Shown: positions 15,268 to 24,182, numbered from the stretch's first letter. The stretch is DNA of 56,359 bases from Acidaminobacter sp. (GCF_030247605.1 NZ_JAOTSB010000019.1:1-56359), one strand, 5' to 3'. The notes: generated by a model not told the origin, from the sequence alone. Made by a program: numbers and translations.

Positions 15268-16770
15268 ATGAACCAGGATCAATCCAATCAATTCAATTTA
15301 TCAAGTGAAAAACAAGCGGCAACAACCGAAAAAAGCACGTACTTCGAGACCTCCGGCAGTCTGACTGAACGCGCGATTCTCGTCGGCCTCGGGGACGACC
15401 GGGAAGAAATCGATATAGAGTATTCCATGCATGAGCTGGAAGAGCTGGTGATGGCGGCGGAAGCGGAGGTCGTCGGCACCATCGTACAGAATAAGCGGAT
15501 TATTGAGGTGGCGACCTATATAGGCAGTGGGAAAGTGCAGGAAGTGAAGCAGCTGGCGGAGGCGAACGATGCCAACGTGATCGTCTTTAATGACGAGCTG
15601 TCTGGGTCCCAAATCCGAAACTTGGAAGGTGAGATAGGGCTTAAGGTTATCGACCGGACGGCGCTCATCCTGGACATCTTCGCCAGAAGAGCCCAGTCCC
15701 GGACCAGCAAACTGCAGATCGAGCTGGCCCAGCTGGGATACAGGCTGCCGAGACTTACCGGCTACGGCAACGCACTCTCCAGAACGGGCGGCGGCATAGG
15801 CACCAGGGGTCCCGGCGAGCAGAAACTTGAAATCGACAAGCGGCGCATCCGCGAACGGATCAGCGACATCCGCAATGAGCTCAAGGAAGAAACTAAGGTC
15901 AGGGAAACCCAGAAAGCTGGGCGGCAGCGGGGTGGCGAACCCCTCGTGGCGCTGGTCGGCTACACCAACGCAGGTAAGTCCAGCGTGATGAACCGTATGC
16001 TGACGTTGGTGCAGGAGGGACCATCGGCGGGGGCACCTGTACTGGGAAAAGCAGGCAGCCTTCAGAAGGACGGAAGCGGCCAGGTGGAGGACGGCATCAA
16101 GCGCGTGTTCGAGAAGGACATGCTGTTCGCGACGCTGGACACGTACCACCGGCGCGTGGAGTTCGAGGACAACAAGGCCATGGTGCTGGTCGACACAGTA
16201 GGCTTCGTGTCCAAGCTGCCCCACAAGCTGGTGGAGGCCTTCAAGGCGACACTGGAGGAGGTGCACGACGCGGACCTGTTGCTGCACGTGGTGGACGTGA
16301 CCAACGAGAACGTGCACAACCAGATTTCCATTACGGAGAAGGTGCTGCGGGAGCTCGACGCTTACGGAAAACCGACGCTGCTGCTCCTCAACAAGATCGA
16401 CCTGCTGGCGCCTGAGGACCACGATACGGTGATGGTGCCCAAGGCCGGGCTGTTTGACGGCTACGAGGCGCTGCGGATTTCCGCGCGCACCGGCGAGGGC
16501 TTTGACGCCCTGATCGAGAAGCTCCGCTCCAAGATCTTCCGTGGCCACGTCAAGGTCCACATGCTGATTCCGTACGCCGAGGGCGCGGTGTACTCCTATC
16601 TGTGCGACAATCACCACGTGTCGAGCACCGAGTACGTGGAGAGCGGCTCCCTCATTGAGGTGGAGCTGGACGCCAAGGATTATCAGCGGTACAAGCGCTT
16701 TGAGGTAAGGCCTGATGGTTCGCCGATGGTGACCCAAAGTTCCAACTCGACGGTGAGTACGGATGAGTAG
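15268..16770 (+). CDS. hflX: GTPase HflX with an inserted segment in the G domain
   Basis: This 500-residue GTPase binds the ribosome and in other bacteria splits stalled ribosomes. The N-terminal HflX domain ends in the glycine-rich TGYGNALSRTGGGIGTRGPGEQKLEIDKRRIR (about 165-197). The Walker A is GYTNAGKSS (231-239), G3 DTVGF and G4 LNKIDLL. Between Walker A and the switch I region LFATLDTYHRR there are about 30 residues more than usual, rich in Gly and Ser. This insert contains the GACCATCGGC motif (16019-16028). The C-terminal tail contains another, GCCGATGGTG (16722). GGAGGTGG lies just before the ATG. TGATATAAT (15241-15249) resembles an extended -10. The gene overlaps the next by eight bases. 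Confidence 0.94.
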   Translation: MNQDQSNQFNLSSEKQAATTEKSTYFETSGSLTERAILVGLGDDREEIDIEYSMHELEELVMAAEAEVVGTIVQNKRIIEVATYIGSGKVQEVKQLAEANDANVIVFNDELSGSQIRNLEGEIGLKVIDRTALILDIFARRAQSRTSKLQIELAQLGYRLPRLTGYGNALSRTGGGIGTRGPGEQKLEIDKRRIRERISDIRNELKEETKVRETQKAGRQRGGEPLVALVGYTNAGKSSVMNRMLTLVQEGPSAGAPVLGKAGSLQKDGSGQVEDGIKRVFEKDMLFATLDTYHRRVEFEDNKAMVLVDTVGFVSKLPHKLVEAFKATLEEVHDADLLLHVVDVTNENVHNQISITEKVLRELDAYGKPTLLLLNKIDLLAPEDHDTVMVPKAGLFDGYEALRISARTGEGFDALIEKLRSKIFRGHVKVHMLIPYAEGAVYSYLCDNHHVSSTEYVESGSLIEVELDAKDYQRYKRFEVRPDGSPMVTQSSNSTVSTDE

Positions 16771-17452
16771 CTCCGACAAATCGCCCAAACTGTTGAATTA
16801 CAAAACCGTGGAGCGGGAAGCCTCAGCGGAAACGGTGATAGAGAAGTCGCGCTTTATTGGCTACGTGAAGCCGGTAAAGTCGGAGGAAGAGGCACAGGCC
16901 TTTATGGCCGTAATCCGCAAGAAGCACTGGGACGCGACTCACAATGTGCCGGTGTATGTGCTGGGGCCGGAATACCACGCCCAGAAGTTTTCGGATGATG
17001 GCGAGCCCCAGGGCACAGCGGGACTTCCCATTCTGTCCATGCTGAAAAATGAAGGGATCACAGATGTGGTCGTGGTGGTGACGCGGTATTTTGGCGGCGT
17101 CAAGCTGGGCACCGGCGGTCTGGTGCGGGCGTATACCCAAAGCGCTCAGCTGGGGCTGGCGGCGGCGGGCGTGATTGAGAGGGTGATCCATCGCCGGGTG
17201 TCGGCTGTGGTGGACTATACGCTGCTCGGCAAGGTGCAGAACTACCTGGCCGGCCATCCGACGATCCGCGTGGCGGATACCCTTTACACGGATCACGTGA
17301 CCCTGGAGCTGTTGGTGTTGCCGGAGGAAGAGGCCGCGGTCCACAGCGCAATGGTCGACCTGACGAGCGCCCAGCTGGACTGGGTGCCGGGGGAGCTGGA
17401 GGAGATCTCCTGCCTGGCGGTGTTAAGGACGCATGGGCATGGGGACGCTTGA
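16763..17452 (+). CDS. YigZ/IMPACT family protein
   Basis: This 229-residue protein carries the UPF0029/IMPACT N-terminal domain: KSRFIGYVKPVKSEEEAQAF (about 28-47), the block AQKFSDDGEPQGTAGLPIL (about 72-90) and VTRYFGGVKLGTGGLVRAYT (about 106-125). A ferredoxin-like C-terminal domain follows. Eukaryotic IMPACT modulates Gcn2 and bacterial YigZ/YvyE is linked with translation, but the reaction is unknown. The ATG overlaps the end of hflX by eight bases, so the two are translationally coupled. A shared role in ribosome physiology is plausible. Confidence 0.9.
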   Translation: MSSSDKSPKLLNYKTVEREASAETVIEKSRFIGYVKPVKSEEEAQAFMAVIRKKHWDATHNVPVYVLGPEYHAQKFSDDGEPQGTAGLPILSMLKNEGITDVVVVVTRYFGGVKLGTGGLVRAYTQSAQLGLAAAGVIERVIHRRVSAVVDYTLLGKVQNYLAGHPTIRVADTLYTDHVTLELLVLPEEEAAVHSAMVDLTSAQLDWVPGELEEISCLAVLRTHGHGDA

Positions 17453-17496
17453 ATTGTTTCTGAATTGTGTGAAGCTCTGGCACTGAATTTGAGTGA

Positions 17497-17579
17497 GTGA
17501 CAGTCACCAAAGTTGAGTGAGTGACAGTCACCAAAGTTGAATGAGTGACAGTCACCAAAGTTGAATGAGTGACAGTCAC
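17497..17579. repeat. 24-bp tandem repeat array A3 with altered palindrome
   Basis: Four units start at 17497, 17521, 17545 and 17569, the same 24-bp period as the other arrays. The core is GTGACAGTCAC instead of GTGTCAGACAC. Both arms changed (T to A on the left, A to T on the right), so the palindrome is kept. The linker is of the type CAAAGTTGAATGA. A degenerate unit (CTGGCACTGAATTT) precedes it. Confidence 0.88.
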
Positions 17580-17722
17580 CAAACTTTTAACACTTTTTTT
17601 CACCCGTTTTCAACTCATAATTAAGGGTAGAAAGCAAATAGACCTTCTTCTCATCAAAGAGACAGGATTATGTTAAGACTTTACAACTTCGGAACAAATC
17701 ATCTCGAAAGGGTGTTGAGCTT

Positions 17723-18118
17723 ATGGCTGAAAACATTAAAGAAATGCTGGCGGAGCACACCTGGGCTGTCGTTGGCGCCACCCAAAGCATGGACAAATTT
17801 GGCTACAAAATCCTCATGCGGCTGCGATCTGCCGGTTACGAAACCTACGCAGTCAATCCAATGTATCAGGAGATCGACGGCACCCCGTGCTACGAAAGTC
17901 TGAAAGCACTGCCCGTCGTGCCTGCCTGCGTGGATATGGTCGTGTCGCCTAAACGCGGCTATCCCTTCATCGACGAGGCGGCGGAGCTCGGCGTCAAGTA
18001 CATCTGGTTCCAGCCGGGTACCTTTGACGACGACGTGATTAACTACGCAAAAGCAAAAGGGCTGTTGGTAGTGTATCATCACTGCGTTTTGGTAGAACTA
18101 GGAAAAATAGGGAAATAA
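17723..18118 (+). CDS. CoA-binding domain protein
   Basis: This 131-residue protein is a stand-alone Rossmann-type CoA-binding domain. The nucleotide loop is WAVVGATQSMDKFGYKI (about 14-30), followed by YAVNPMYQEIDG and the terminal VVYHHCVLVELGK with the conserved cysteine of the small CoA-binding family. Related proteins include YccU of E. coli; the role is not known. The site AAAGGG lies ten bases before the ATG. It is monocistronic. Confidence 0.88.
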   Translation: MAENIKEMLAEHTWAVVGATQSMDKFGYKILMRLRSAGYETYAVNPMYQEIDGTPCYESLKALPVVPACVDMVVSPKRGYPFIDEAAELGVKYIWFQPGTFDDDVINYAKAKGLLVVYHHCVLVELGKIGK

Positions 18119-18483
18119 ATATCAATTTTACGTTTTCGACACGATCTATTTTGTAAATAAAAAACAGTCGAAATTTCGACAAATCCATGATAAGATAGGG
18201 CCTAAAGTAAGGTTGCCGATGGTCACATCATCCAAAAACCTCACTCTCGGCCTTTTTCTTTAAAGTTAGAAGTCGCCGATACCAATTTTAAAAGAGAATC
18301 TGCAGCCAGTGACCCATAGAAGCGCTAACGAGGCAAAAACCCGAAGTCACTTCGAAATCAACTGTCCATAGCAGATCCGCATGTACTTGGGATGATTAAG
18401 GTAGTGCCAAGTAAACACTAAAACCAGACATCTTACATGGCACTTGTCACCAACACTTGATTTTTTAGTACGGAGGGAATGCA
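18119..18483 (+). other. Intergenic region with palindrome, motif and possible leader structure
   Basis: No gene is visible in 365 bases. It contains the perfect 14-bp palindrome GTCGAAATTTCGAC (18167-18180) and one exact GCCGATGGTC (18215-18224). A weak hairpin pairs AAGGTT (18210-18215) with AACCT (18238-18242) and ends in GGCCTTTTTCTTT, perhaps the terminator of the CoA-binding gene. GTGCCA (about 18403) and TGGCAC (about 18437) could pair in the nadE leader. No known riboswitch was recognised. Confidence 0.45.
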
Positions 18484-19263
18484 ATGTCCATTATGGTAAC
18501 GAGAATTGAAGACCACGAGACCCGCCTCAGAGAAATTGACCGCGTGGTTGAGTGGATTAGAGAAACTGTACAAAACGCCCATCAAAATGGCGTCGTCGTA
18601 GGCTTATCAGGCGGCATCGATTCAGCTGTCGTCGCCAACCTCGTCAAGCGGGCGTTTCCGGAGGATTCCATAGGGGTCATTCTGCCTGTGAAGAGCTCAA
18701 CCAAGGATTCCATTGACGCCCGGGCGGTCGCCGAGAAGTGCGGCCTGCACTGGATTGAGATGGATCTCAGCGTCTCACACGAACTGATTTTTGACGACAT
18801 CAAAATCAAACTCGACCGCGACCTCAACGGCAGAGCCAGAATGACTGACGCCAATCTTCGCGCGCGGCTCAGAATGAGCACGCTCTACGGCGTCGCCAAC
18901 AGCCTGGGCTACCTGGTCGCCGGCACGGACAACGCAGCGGAGGTGCTCACGGGCTACTTCACCAAGTACGGGGATGGCGGGGTCGACTTCCTTCCTATCG
19001 CCAACTTGACCAAACGCGAGGTTTACGAATGGGCAAAGGTCCTTGGAGTTCCTCAGCAAGTCATCGACCGTGCGCCAAGCGCCGGTCTATGGGAAGGTCA
19101 AACGGACGAAGCTGAGCTGGGTGTCAAGTACAACGACATTGACGATTACCTTGAAGGTAAAGACATCAGCGAAGCGGCTAAGGCAAGAATTGAGCATTTA
19201 TACAATGTGACGGCACACAAACGCGTGATGCCACCGAAGCCGCCTGTTGAGGCGGAGGAGTAA
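18484..19263 (+). CDS. nadE: Ammonia-dependent NAD+ synthetase
   Basis: This 259-residue enzyme amidates nicotinic acid adenine dinucleotide with ammonia and ATP in the last step of NAD synthesis. The PP-loop GLSGGIDSAVVANLVKRAF is at about 41-59. The later motifs LVAGTDNAAEVLTGYFTKYGDGG (about 147-169) and PSAGLWEGQTDEAELGV match NadE. The length shows that no glutaminase domain is present. GGAGG lies seven bases before the ATG. A strong terminator follows. Confidence 0.95.
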   Translation: MSIMVTRIEDHETRLREIDRVVEWIRETVQNAHQNGVVVGLSGGIDSAVVANLVKRAFPEDSIGVILPVKSSTKDSIDARAVAEKCGLHWIEMDLSVSHELIFDDIKIKLDRDLNGRARMTDANLRARLRMSTLYGVANSLGYLVAGTDNAAEVLTGYFTKYGDGGVDFLPIANLTKREVYEWAKVLGVPQQVIDRAPSAGLWEGQTDEAELGVKYNDIDDYLEGKDISEAAKARIEHLYNVTAHKRVMPPKPPVEAEE

Positions 19264-19271
19264 GGACAAGG

Positions 19272-19299
19272 AAAGGCAGCGCCGCGGCGCTGCCTTTTT
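19272..19299 (+). terminator. nadE terminator
   Basis: AAAGGCAGCGCC and GGCGCTGCCTTT pair around a two-base turn, followed by more T. It begins nine bases after the nadE stop. Confidence 0.93.
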
Positions 19300-19307
19300 A
19301 ATTGGAA

Positions 19308-19402
19308 GAAACTCGGTGTCAGCGGCTGGTGCCTATCGACCCCCGATTTCCGTTGAACAGAAACTGGGTGTCAGCGGCTGGCGCCTATCGACCCCGAGTT
19401 TC
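19308..19402. repeat. Two 43-bp GAAACTSGG hairpin elements
   Basis: Two copies (19308-19350 and 19360-19402) begin GAAACT(C/G)GGTGTC, carry the centre AGCGGCTGG(T/C)GCCTATC, and end GACCCC-GAGTTTC or a variant. The outer arms pair; the centre contains GGC/GCC. Further copies are at 29696, 33742 and 37477. Confidence 0.85.
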
Positions 19403-19434
19403 GCTTCAAAGTTGAAAAAATTACCCTTTCACCA

Positions 19435-19562
19435 GACGTGCACCGTCCTTCGTTTCGCTTCGCTGCACTCAGTTCGCGGGCTGCGCCCTATATAACATAA
19501 AACGACGACGCACTACTGAGAGCAAGCTCTCTTTCGTGTGTCGTCGCTTATGTTATGCACTT
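19435..19562. repeat. Long stem-loop element, copy 1
   Basis: The element starts GACGTGCA and ends TGCACTTC. It has the conserved strings TTCGCTTCGCTGCACTC and GGGCTGCGCCCTATATAA, then a long hairpin (ACATAAAACGACGAC with GTCGTCGCTTATGT) enclosing GAGAGCAAGCTCTC. A second copy at 29764-29893 keeps the loops but has different stem sequence that still pairs. It lies between the convergent ends of nadE and the adaptor gene. Confidence 0.8.
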
Positions 19563-19569
19563 CTTGAGC

Positions 19570-20832
19570 CTACCACGATACGCGATCTCCCACCAACACC
19601 GTGTTCTCAATCTCACCGACAATTTTTTCATCGGCAGATAAACCTGAGAGAATTTCATAATAGAGCTCGCCCTGGAGGCCGGTTTCTACTAAGCGCTTGA
19701 CCAGCTTGCCATCTTCGATCACCAGAACGTACTTGGAATCCCCGTCTTCATAAACATAGTCGGACTCCACCAGGAGGACGTTCTTTTTCTCGGCCTTAAT
19801 GAACTGGACGTCCACATCCTGGCCCAGCATGAGGCTTGTTCCAGGCGCGGTACCGCCGGCACTTCCAGCATCGCCATCAATATCAATTTCAACGCGGACG
19901 CGCTTTTGGACAATGCCCAGGCTGGACATGATTTCAGTTAGTTTAGGATGGATTTTGGTAATGGTTCCGGTGGCGATTAAGTCACCATCGGCATACAAAT
20001 CTGTTTTCATGCCCACGGACAAGCTCGGGATATCCTTGGCCACCACGTCGGACTCAACCTTGAGCTGGTCAAGGGCGGAGATCTCAGCCAGCGGCATGCC
20101 AGGGGACACGAAGGTCCCTAGGGAGACATAACGTTCAGTCATGACGCCGGACCGGTCGGAAACGATGGTGCGGTTCCCGTCCATGGCCTTCAGGCGGTTC
20201 AGCTCGGACTGGGCTGCGGTAATCCCGGCGCTGATGGAGCGCAGCAGATTGCCGGACGTCCCTTTCTTCTGAAGGGCCAGCTGATCCTGAGCCGTTTTCA
20301 GCGACGCATCGGCATGTGAAGCCGCCACTGTGGCCGCATCCACCTCTGCCTGGCTGACAGCGCCGGCGTTATAGAGCACCTGCACGTCCTCCAGGGCTTT
20401 CACCGCTGTATCATAGTTCAGCTGGGCGCTCGCCACCGCCGTTTCGCCCATCTTGGCCAAAAGGGGATCGTTCTTCTCCGCCGCCTGGGCGTACTGGGCA
20501 CGGGCACCGTTCACCTGAGCCTGGGCAGTCTGAATGCTGTAGTAGAGGTCCTCGGAGGACAGAACAGCGATCGTTTCGCCGGCGTTCACAACACCGCCGA
20601 CCTCAAACGACAGCTCGCTGACAAACCCGCCCTGCTTGGCGTAGATCACCGCTGTGCTCTGGCTGGCCACTGTCCCGGAAGCCTCGACCACTTCCTTCAG
20701 GTCTCCCTGGGTCACCACATAAGGCTCCAGCTTCACCTGACTGCTCATGTAATTATAGGCCGCCCCCGCAAACACCAGGATGATCCCCGCAGCCAGCAGC
20801 AACATATTGCGCAGTTTAATTTTCTTTTTCAA
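19570..20832 (-). CDS. Membrane fusion (adaptor) protein of a MacAB-like ABC exporter
   Basis: This protein of about 420 residues links an ABC permease with the cell surface. One N-terminal membrane anchor (MLLLAAGIILVFAGAAYNYM, about 10-29) is followed by the lipoyl-like half (EASGTVASQSTAVIYAKQGG), a coiled-coil hairpin rich in Ala and Gln (about 100-205), the second lipoyl half (DRSGVMTERYVSLGTFVSPGMPL) and beta-barrel domains. The start is taken as TTG at 20832, eight bases after GGAGG; the GTG three codons earlier lies too close to that site. It is the third gene of the operon, 43 bases behind the permease. Confidence 0.88.
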   Translation of the reverse strand: MKKKIKLRNMLLLAAGIILVFAGAAYNYMSSQVKLEPYVVTQGDLKEVVEASGTVASQSTAVIYAKQGGFVSELSFEVGGVVNAGETIAVLSSEDLYYSIQTAQAQVNGARAQYAQAAEKNDPLLAKMGETAVASAQLNYDTAVKALEDVQVLYNAGAVSQAEVDAATVAASHADASLKTAQDQLALQKKGTSGNLLRSISAGITAAQSELNRLKAMDGNRTIVSDRSGVMTERYVSLGTFVSPGMPLAEISALDQLKVESDVVAKDIPSLSVGMKTDLYADGDLIATGTITKIHPKLTEIMSSLGIVQKRVRVEIDIDGDAGSAGGTAPGTSLMLGQDVDVQFIKAEKKNVLLVESDYVYEDGDSKYVLVIEDGKLVKRLVETGLQGELYYEILSGLSADEKIVGEIENTVLVGDRVSW

Positions 20833-20875
20833 CTTCGACACCTCCGCTTGGGGATTTTATTTTGGCCTATGGCCA

Positions 20876-23266
20876 TCAGGACACCTGATTCTTCAGCGCG
20901 TCGACAAAATTGGCGCGAATGATTTTTCTGTAGGACAGGGCAAGGGAAATGATTATGGATACCAAAGTTATGATGCCGGCATAGACGTAATCTATGAACT
21001 GCGGCTTTGTGGCGAAACTATAGAGGTCCGTGGTGAAATAGGCACCAATGCCTGCCAGCGCCCAAGAAGCCAGCGGAATTCCAAGCACAATCCCCACACC
21101 GCTGATCACCGCGATCTCCCTGGAGATGACCGAAAAGACTTCGCCAATTCTCATACCCAGGATCCGCATGGAGGCGATCTCCACGGTCCTCTCATTGATC
21201 ATCAGGACCACGGTGTTGTAGACAATGGCCACACCCAGAAACATGCCAATCACCACGATCATGCCAATCGAGATATAGGTCAGCTGCATAAAGTCCAGAT
21301 AGGCGTTCTGCAGATCCTCGTTGGACATAAACGAGGAGACGGAACGGGCATCCGTCAGCACGTCCTTGACGTCACTGCCGCCCTGGATGTAAGCGCCGTT
21401 GACGGCATCTTCCCCAAAGAAATCCCGCTGAAGGGTGCCGAGGGGCATGTAAACGTTGGAGCCCAGGTCCTGGCGAATGATCCCCGTCAATTTATACACC
21501 TGGTCCTCTCGATCAGGCAGGTAGGGCTTCATCACGAAGGGGTCCCCGACCCTCAGCCCGAGGTTGTCGGCCAGCCCTCTGGTCATGAAGACGCTGTTGG
21601 GGCGGAAGACCATCGGCACCATGGTATTGAGCTCGTAAAAATGGATAATTTTGGTGTCCGGCGAGAGGCCTATGACGGTGGTGGCCTTCTTCCTGTAGCC
21701 ATTCTCGACCTCAAATGGGTATTCCAGCCGGCCCTCGGCATAGTCGATCTCGTCGTAGTCCCTCAGGCTGCGGACCAGGTCCCGGTCTGCCATGAAGCCG
21801 TTCAGGCTGACGCTGTAATCCATGCGCTGCATGACGCTGTACTGGAACTCGAACATGTCCAGAAACGCGCTGAGAAGGTAGATCGGGATCATAATCATCA
21901 TAAAGGTCAGGGCTATGCCGATGGATAGGACCAGTATTCGCAGCTTGTGGCGCATGAGGTTGCGAATAACCATCTTTTCTGTAAAAGAGACCCAGAAATT
22001 CCAGAATCGCGTGTGCTCCAGGCCAATATGCTTGCCGGACTGCGGCGCCTCAGGACGCATGGCCGCTGCCGGATCGATCTGGATGACCCCCCGGGCGCCC
22101 ATATAGCCTGCCGTAACGGAAAACACGAGGGCAAGGCCCAGGGCGGCGAACAGCATCCAGGCGTGGAACTTGAAGACCAGGATCGGAACATTGAAGCTCT
22201 CGGTGGCGTAGAGGGTCGTCACGTACACCGACATGAGGGACCCCAGGATCACGCCCAGCACCGCGCCGGTAATGCCAATGCTCACGGCGTAGAGGCTGTA
22301 GTGGGTCATGATCTTACGGTTGTTATAGCCCATAGCCTTTAACACGCCGATGGTCACCTTGTCGTTCCTCACGAAGCGGCCAATCATCACGAACATAATG
22401 GCTGCCGCGATGCCCAGGAAAATCACCGGCACAATGGACATGGTCTGCTTGTTGCCCCGGATCTCTTCCTGCACCATCCGGCTGCTGACCTGGTCCTCCC
22501 TGAGGTAGACCCGCTGGGCGCCCAGATGCTCAAGCTTCTTCTCCACGGCTTTGCGAACGGACTCATGATTGCCGTCGAAACTGTCCCTGACGGTCAGCAG
22601 CACCTGGTTATACTGCCCGTTTGAGGCGATGGACCGCATGGCGAAGGACTCACGGACGTATAGAATGCCAAAATTGCTGAAATCCGGCAGCAGGGACTGC
22701 TCACTCTGCATCAGGTAGATGTACTCTGAGCTGGAGACGATCCCCTTGACCTTGAGGGCGTGGTCCTCGCCGGCGTACTGGATCTTAATCTCGTCGCCCA
22801 CTTCAATGCTGCGGGCCCGGGCGAAGGACTCAATCAGGAAGACCTCATCATCTGAGGCTAGAGTCTGTGCCTTGGTTTGGAAGTAGAGGCTGTGGATCAT
22901 GCCATCTTTGGAGTCTTCCGCATCCTCGGGAATGGAGATGACCCGGAGGGTGATTTTTTGGTTTTCGTCTGCTTTCTGGTCAGAGAGGAAATTGACGTCC
23001 CAGACAACCCGGCCCTGGGCGGCTTCCACGCCGCTGACGGAGAGGAGGCTGTTGACTTCTGAGCCTGAAATGGCAGGGATTTCAACGTAGATGTCCGCGG
23101 CATTGGTTATAGTGAAGTATTTTTGGACGGCGTCGTCCAGGTTGGTGATGGCCGAGGACATGGCCACGTAGAGCATGAGGCCCAGGGCGACGACCATAGC
23201 AATGGCCAGGTTCTGGCCCTTTGAGCTCATGATCATGCGGATGAGACGGCGATTCAGGACACCCAT
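20876..23266 (-). CDS. ABC transporter permease, FtsX family with two FtsX domains
   Basis: This 796-residue permease has an N-terminal helix (ILAMVVALGLMLYVAMSSA-like), a large outer domain, then a first FtsX core (VPVIFLGIAAAIMFVMIGRFVRNDKVTIGVLKAMGYNNRKI, about 280-320), a second outer domain, and a C-terminal core (ISIGMIVVIGMFLGVAIVYNTVVLMINERTVEIASMRILGM). Such proteins act in MacB/Lol-type mechanotransmission rather than channel transport. The start is ATG at 23266, overlapping the TGA of the ATPase gene as TGATG, with AAAGGGTG upstream. It carries an exact GACCATCGGC at 21608, inside the outer part. Confidence 0.9.
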   Translation of the reverse strand: MGVLNRRLIRMIMSSKGQNLAIAMVVALGLMLYVAMSSAITNLDDAVQKYFTITNAADIYVEIPAISGSEVNSLLSVSGVEAAQGRVVWDVNFLSDQKADENQKITLRVISIPEDAEDSKDGMIHSLYFQTKAQTLASDDEVFLIESFARARSIEVGDEIKIQYAGEDHALKVKGIVSSSEYIYLMQSEQSLLPDFSNFGILYVRESFAMRSIASNGQYNQVLLTVRDSFDGNHESVRKAVEKKLEHLGAQRVYLREDQVSSRMVQEEIRGNKQTMSIVPVIFLGIAAAIMFVMIGRFVRNDKVTIGVLKAMGYNNRKIMTHYSLYAVSIGITGAVLGVILGSLMSVYVTTLYATESFNVPILVFKFHAWMLFAALGLALVFSVTAGYMGARGVIQIDPAAAMRPEAPQSGKHIGLEHTRFWNFWVSFTEKMVIRNLMRHKLRILVLSIGIALTFMMIMIPIYLLSAFLDMFEFQYSVMQRMDYSVSLNGFMADRDLVRSLRDYDEIDYAEGRLEYPFEVENGYRKKATTVIGLSPDTKIIHFYELNTMVPMVFRPNSVFMTRGLADNLGLRVGDPFVMKPYLPDREDQVYKLTGIIRQDLGSNVYMPLGTLQRDFFGEDAVNGAYIQGGSDVKDVLTDARSVSSFMSNEDLQNAYLDFMQLTYISIGMIVVIGMFLGVAIVYNTVVLMINERTVEIASMRILGMRIGEVFSVISREIAVISGVGIVLGIPLASWALAGIGAYFTTDLYSFATKPQFIDYVYAGIITLVSIIISLALSYRKIIRANFVDALKNQVS

Positions 23267-23976
23267 CACCACGTCACCCTTTCAGGGTCCATCGGCATCT
23301 CGTTGATGATGTTTTCAACAATTTCGCCGCTGCGCATCTTCAGCACCCGGTCGGCGATGATCGCGATGGACGCGTTATGTGTAATGATAATGACGGTTTT
23401 CTTATATTTGACGTTGATCTTTTTCAGAAGCTTGAGAATCTGGATGCCGGTCTCGAAGTCCAGTGCCCCCGTAGGCTCGTCGCACAGCAGGAGGTCCGGA
23501 TTCTTGCAGACGGCCCTGGCGATGGCCACGCGCTGCTGCTCGCCGCCGCTCATCTGAGCCGGAAAGTGGTCCGCCCGGTCGGTGAGGCCAACGTCTTCCA
23601 TAACTTCGTCGACACTGAGGTGGTCAGAGATGATTTCCGTGGCCAGCTCCACATTTTCCCGGGCGGTCAGATTGCCCAGCAGGTTGTAAAACTGGAAGAC
23701 AAAGCCCACGACGTTGCGGCGGTACTCGGTCAGCGCTTTTTCGGAAAAGTCGCTGAGGATTTCGCCGCGGTAGTTGACGGTGCCGGAAGTGGCCTGGTCC
23801 ATGCCGCCTAGAATATTGAGCATAGTAGTCTTGCCGGAGCCGCTGGGGCCCAGGATGACGACGAATTCGCCGGCGTTGACATCAAAGGATACGCCCCTGA
23901 GGGCTTCGACGGTGACTTCGCCCATGAGGTAATGCTTCTTAAGTTGGCTGATGCTGAGGATCTGGTTTTGTTCCAT
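23266..23976 (-). CDS. ABC transporter ATP-binding protein (MacB/LolD type)
   Basis: This 236-residue ATPase powers the exporter encoded by the next two genes. Walker A is GPSGSGKTT (about 43-51), the Q-loop lies in FVFQFYNLLGNLTARENV, the signature is MSGGEQQRVAIARA and Walker B is LLLCDEPTGALD. The ATG at 23976 is chosen because GAGGAGG lies eight bases upstream; the frame runs on for 41 codons through GAAACTCGG repeats, which is not coding. Gene order ATPase, permease, adaptor on the minus strand suggests export of a peptide, lipid or drug; the substrate is unknown. Confidence 0.93.
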   Translation of the reverse strand: MEQNQILSISQLKKHYLMGEVTVEALRGVSFDVNAGEFVVILGPSGSGKTTMLNILGGMDQATSGTVNYRGEILSDFSEKALTEYRRNVVGFVFQFYNLLGNLTARENVELATEIISDHLSVDEVMEDVGLTDRADHFPAQMSGGEQQRVAIARAVCKNPDLLLCDEPTGALDFETGIQILKLLKKINVKYKKTVIIITHNASIAIIADRVLKMRSGEIVENIINEMPMDPERVTW

Positions 23977-24002
23977 GGGGCGTGCCTCCTCGTGGGGTGG
24001 AA

Positions 24003-24095
24003 GAAACTCGGTGTTGTGGAGAAACTCGGTGTCTGAGAAACTGGGTGTCTGACACCGAGTTTCCCGTGGCTGGCGCCAATCAACCCAAGTTTCGT
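24003..24095. repeat. Cluster of GAAACTSGG hairpin elements
   Basis: GAAACT(C/G)GGTGT starts at about 24003, 24021 and 24037. The third is part of a palindrome of the 27-bp type around GTGTCTGACAC. A partial 43-bp element (GGCTGGCGCC, ending AAGTTTC) follows. It lies just upstream of the ABC operon and could contain or disturb its promoter. Confidence 0.8.
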
Positions 24096-24172
24096 TCATT
24101 ATTGTAATTTATACCGTAACCGCACAGTGTCAAACGCTGAGGGTGGTGGAGGGGGAGGAAATGTTGGTGGGG

Positions 24173-24182
24173 GACCATCGGC
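24173..24182 (-). repeat. Single intergenic GCCGATGGTC motif
   Basis: GACCATCGGC lies in a G-rich stretch between the ABC operon and the YebC-family gene, next to GGGGACAG, a string related to the RAYT flank. Confidence 0.7.
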
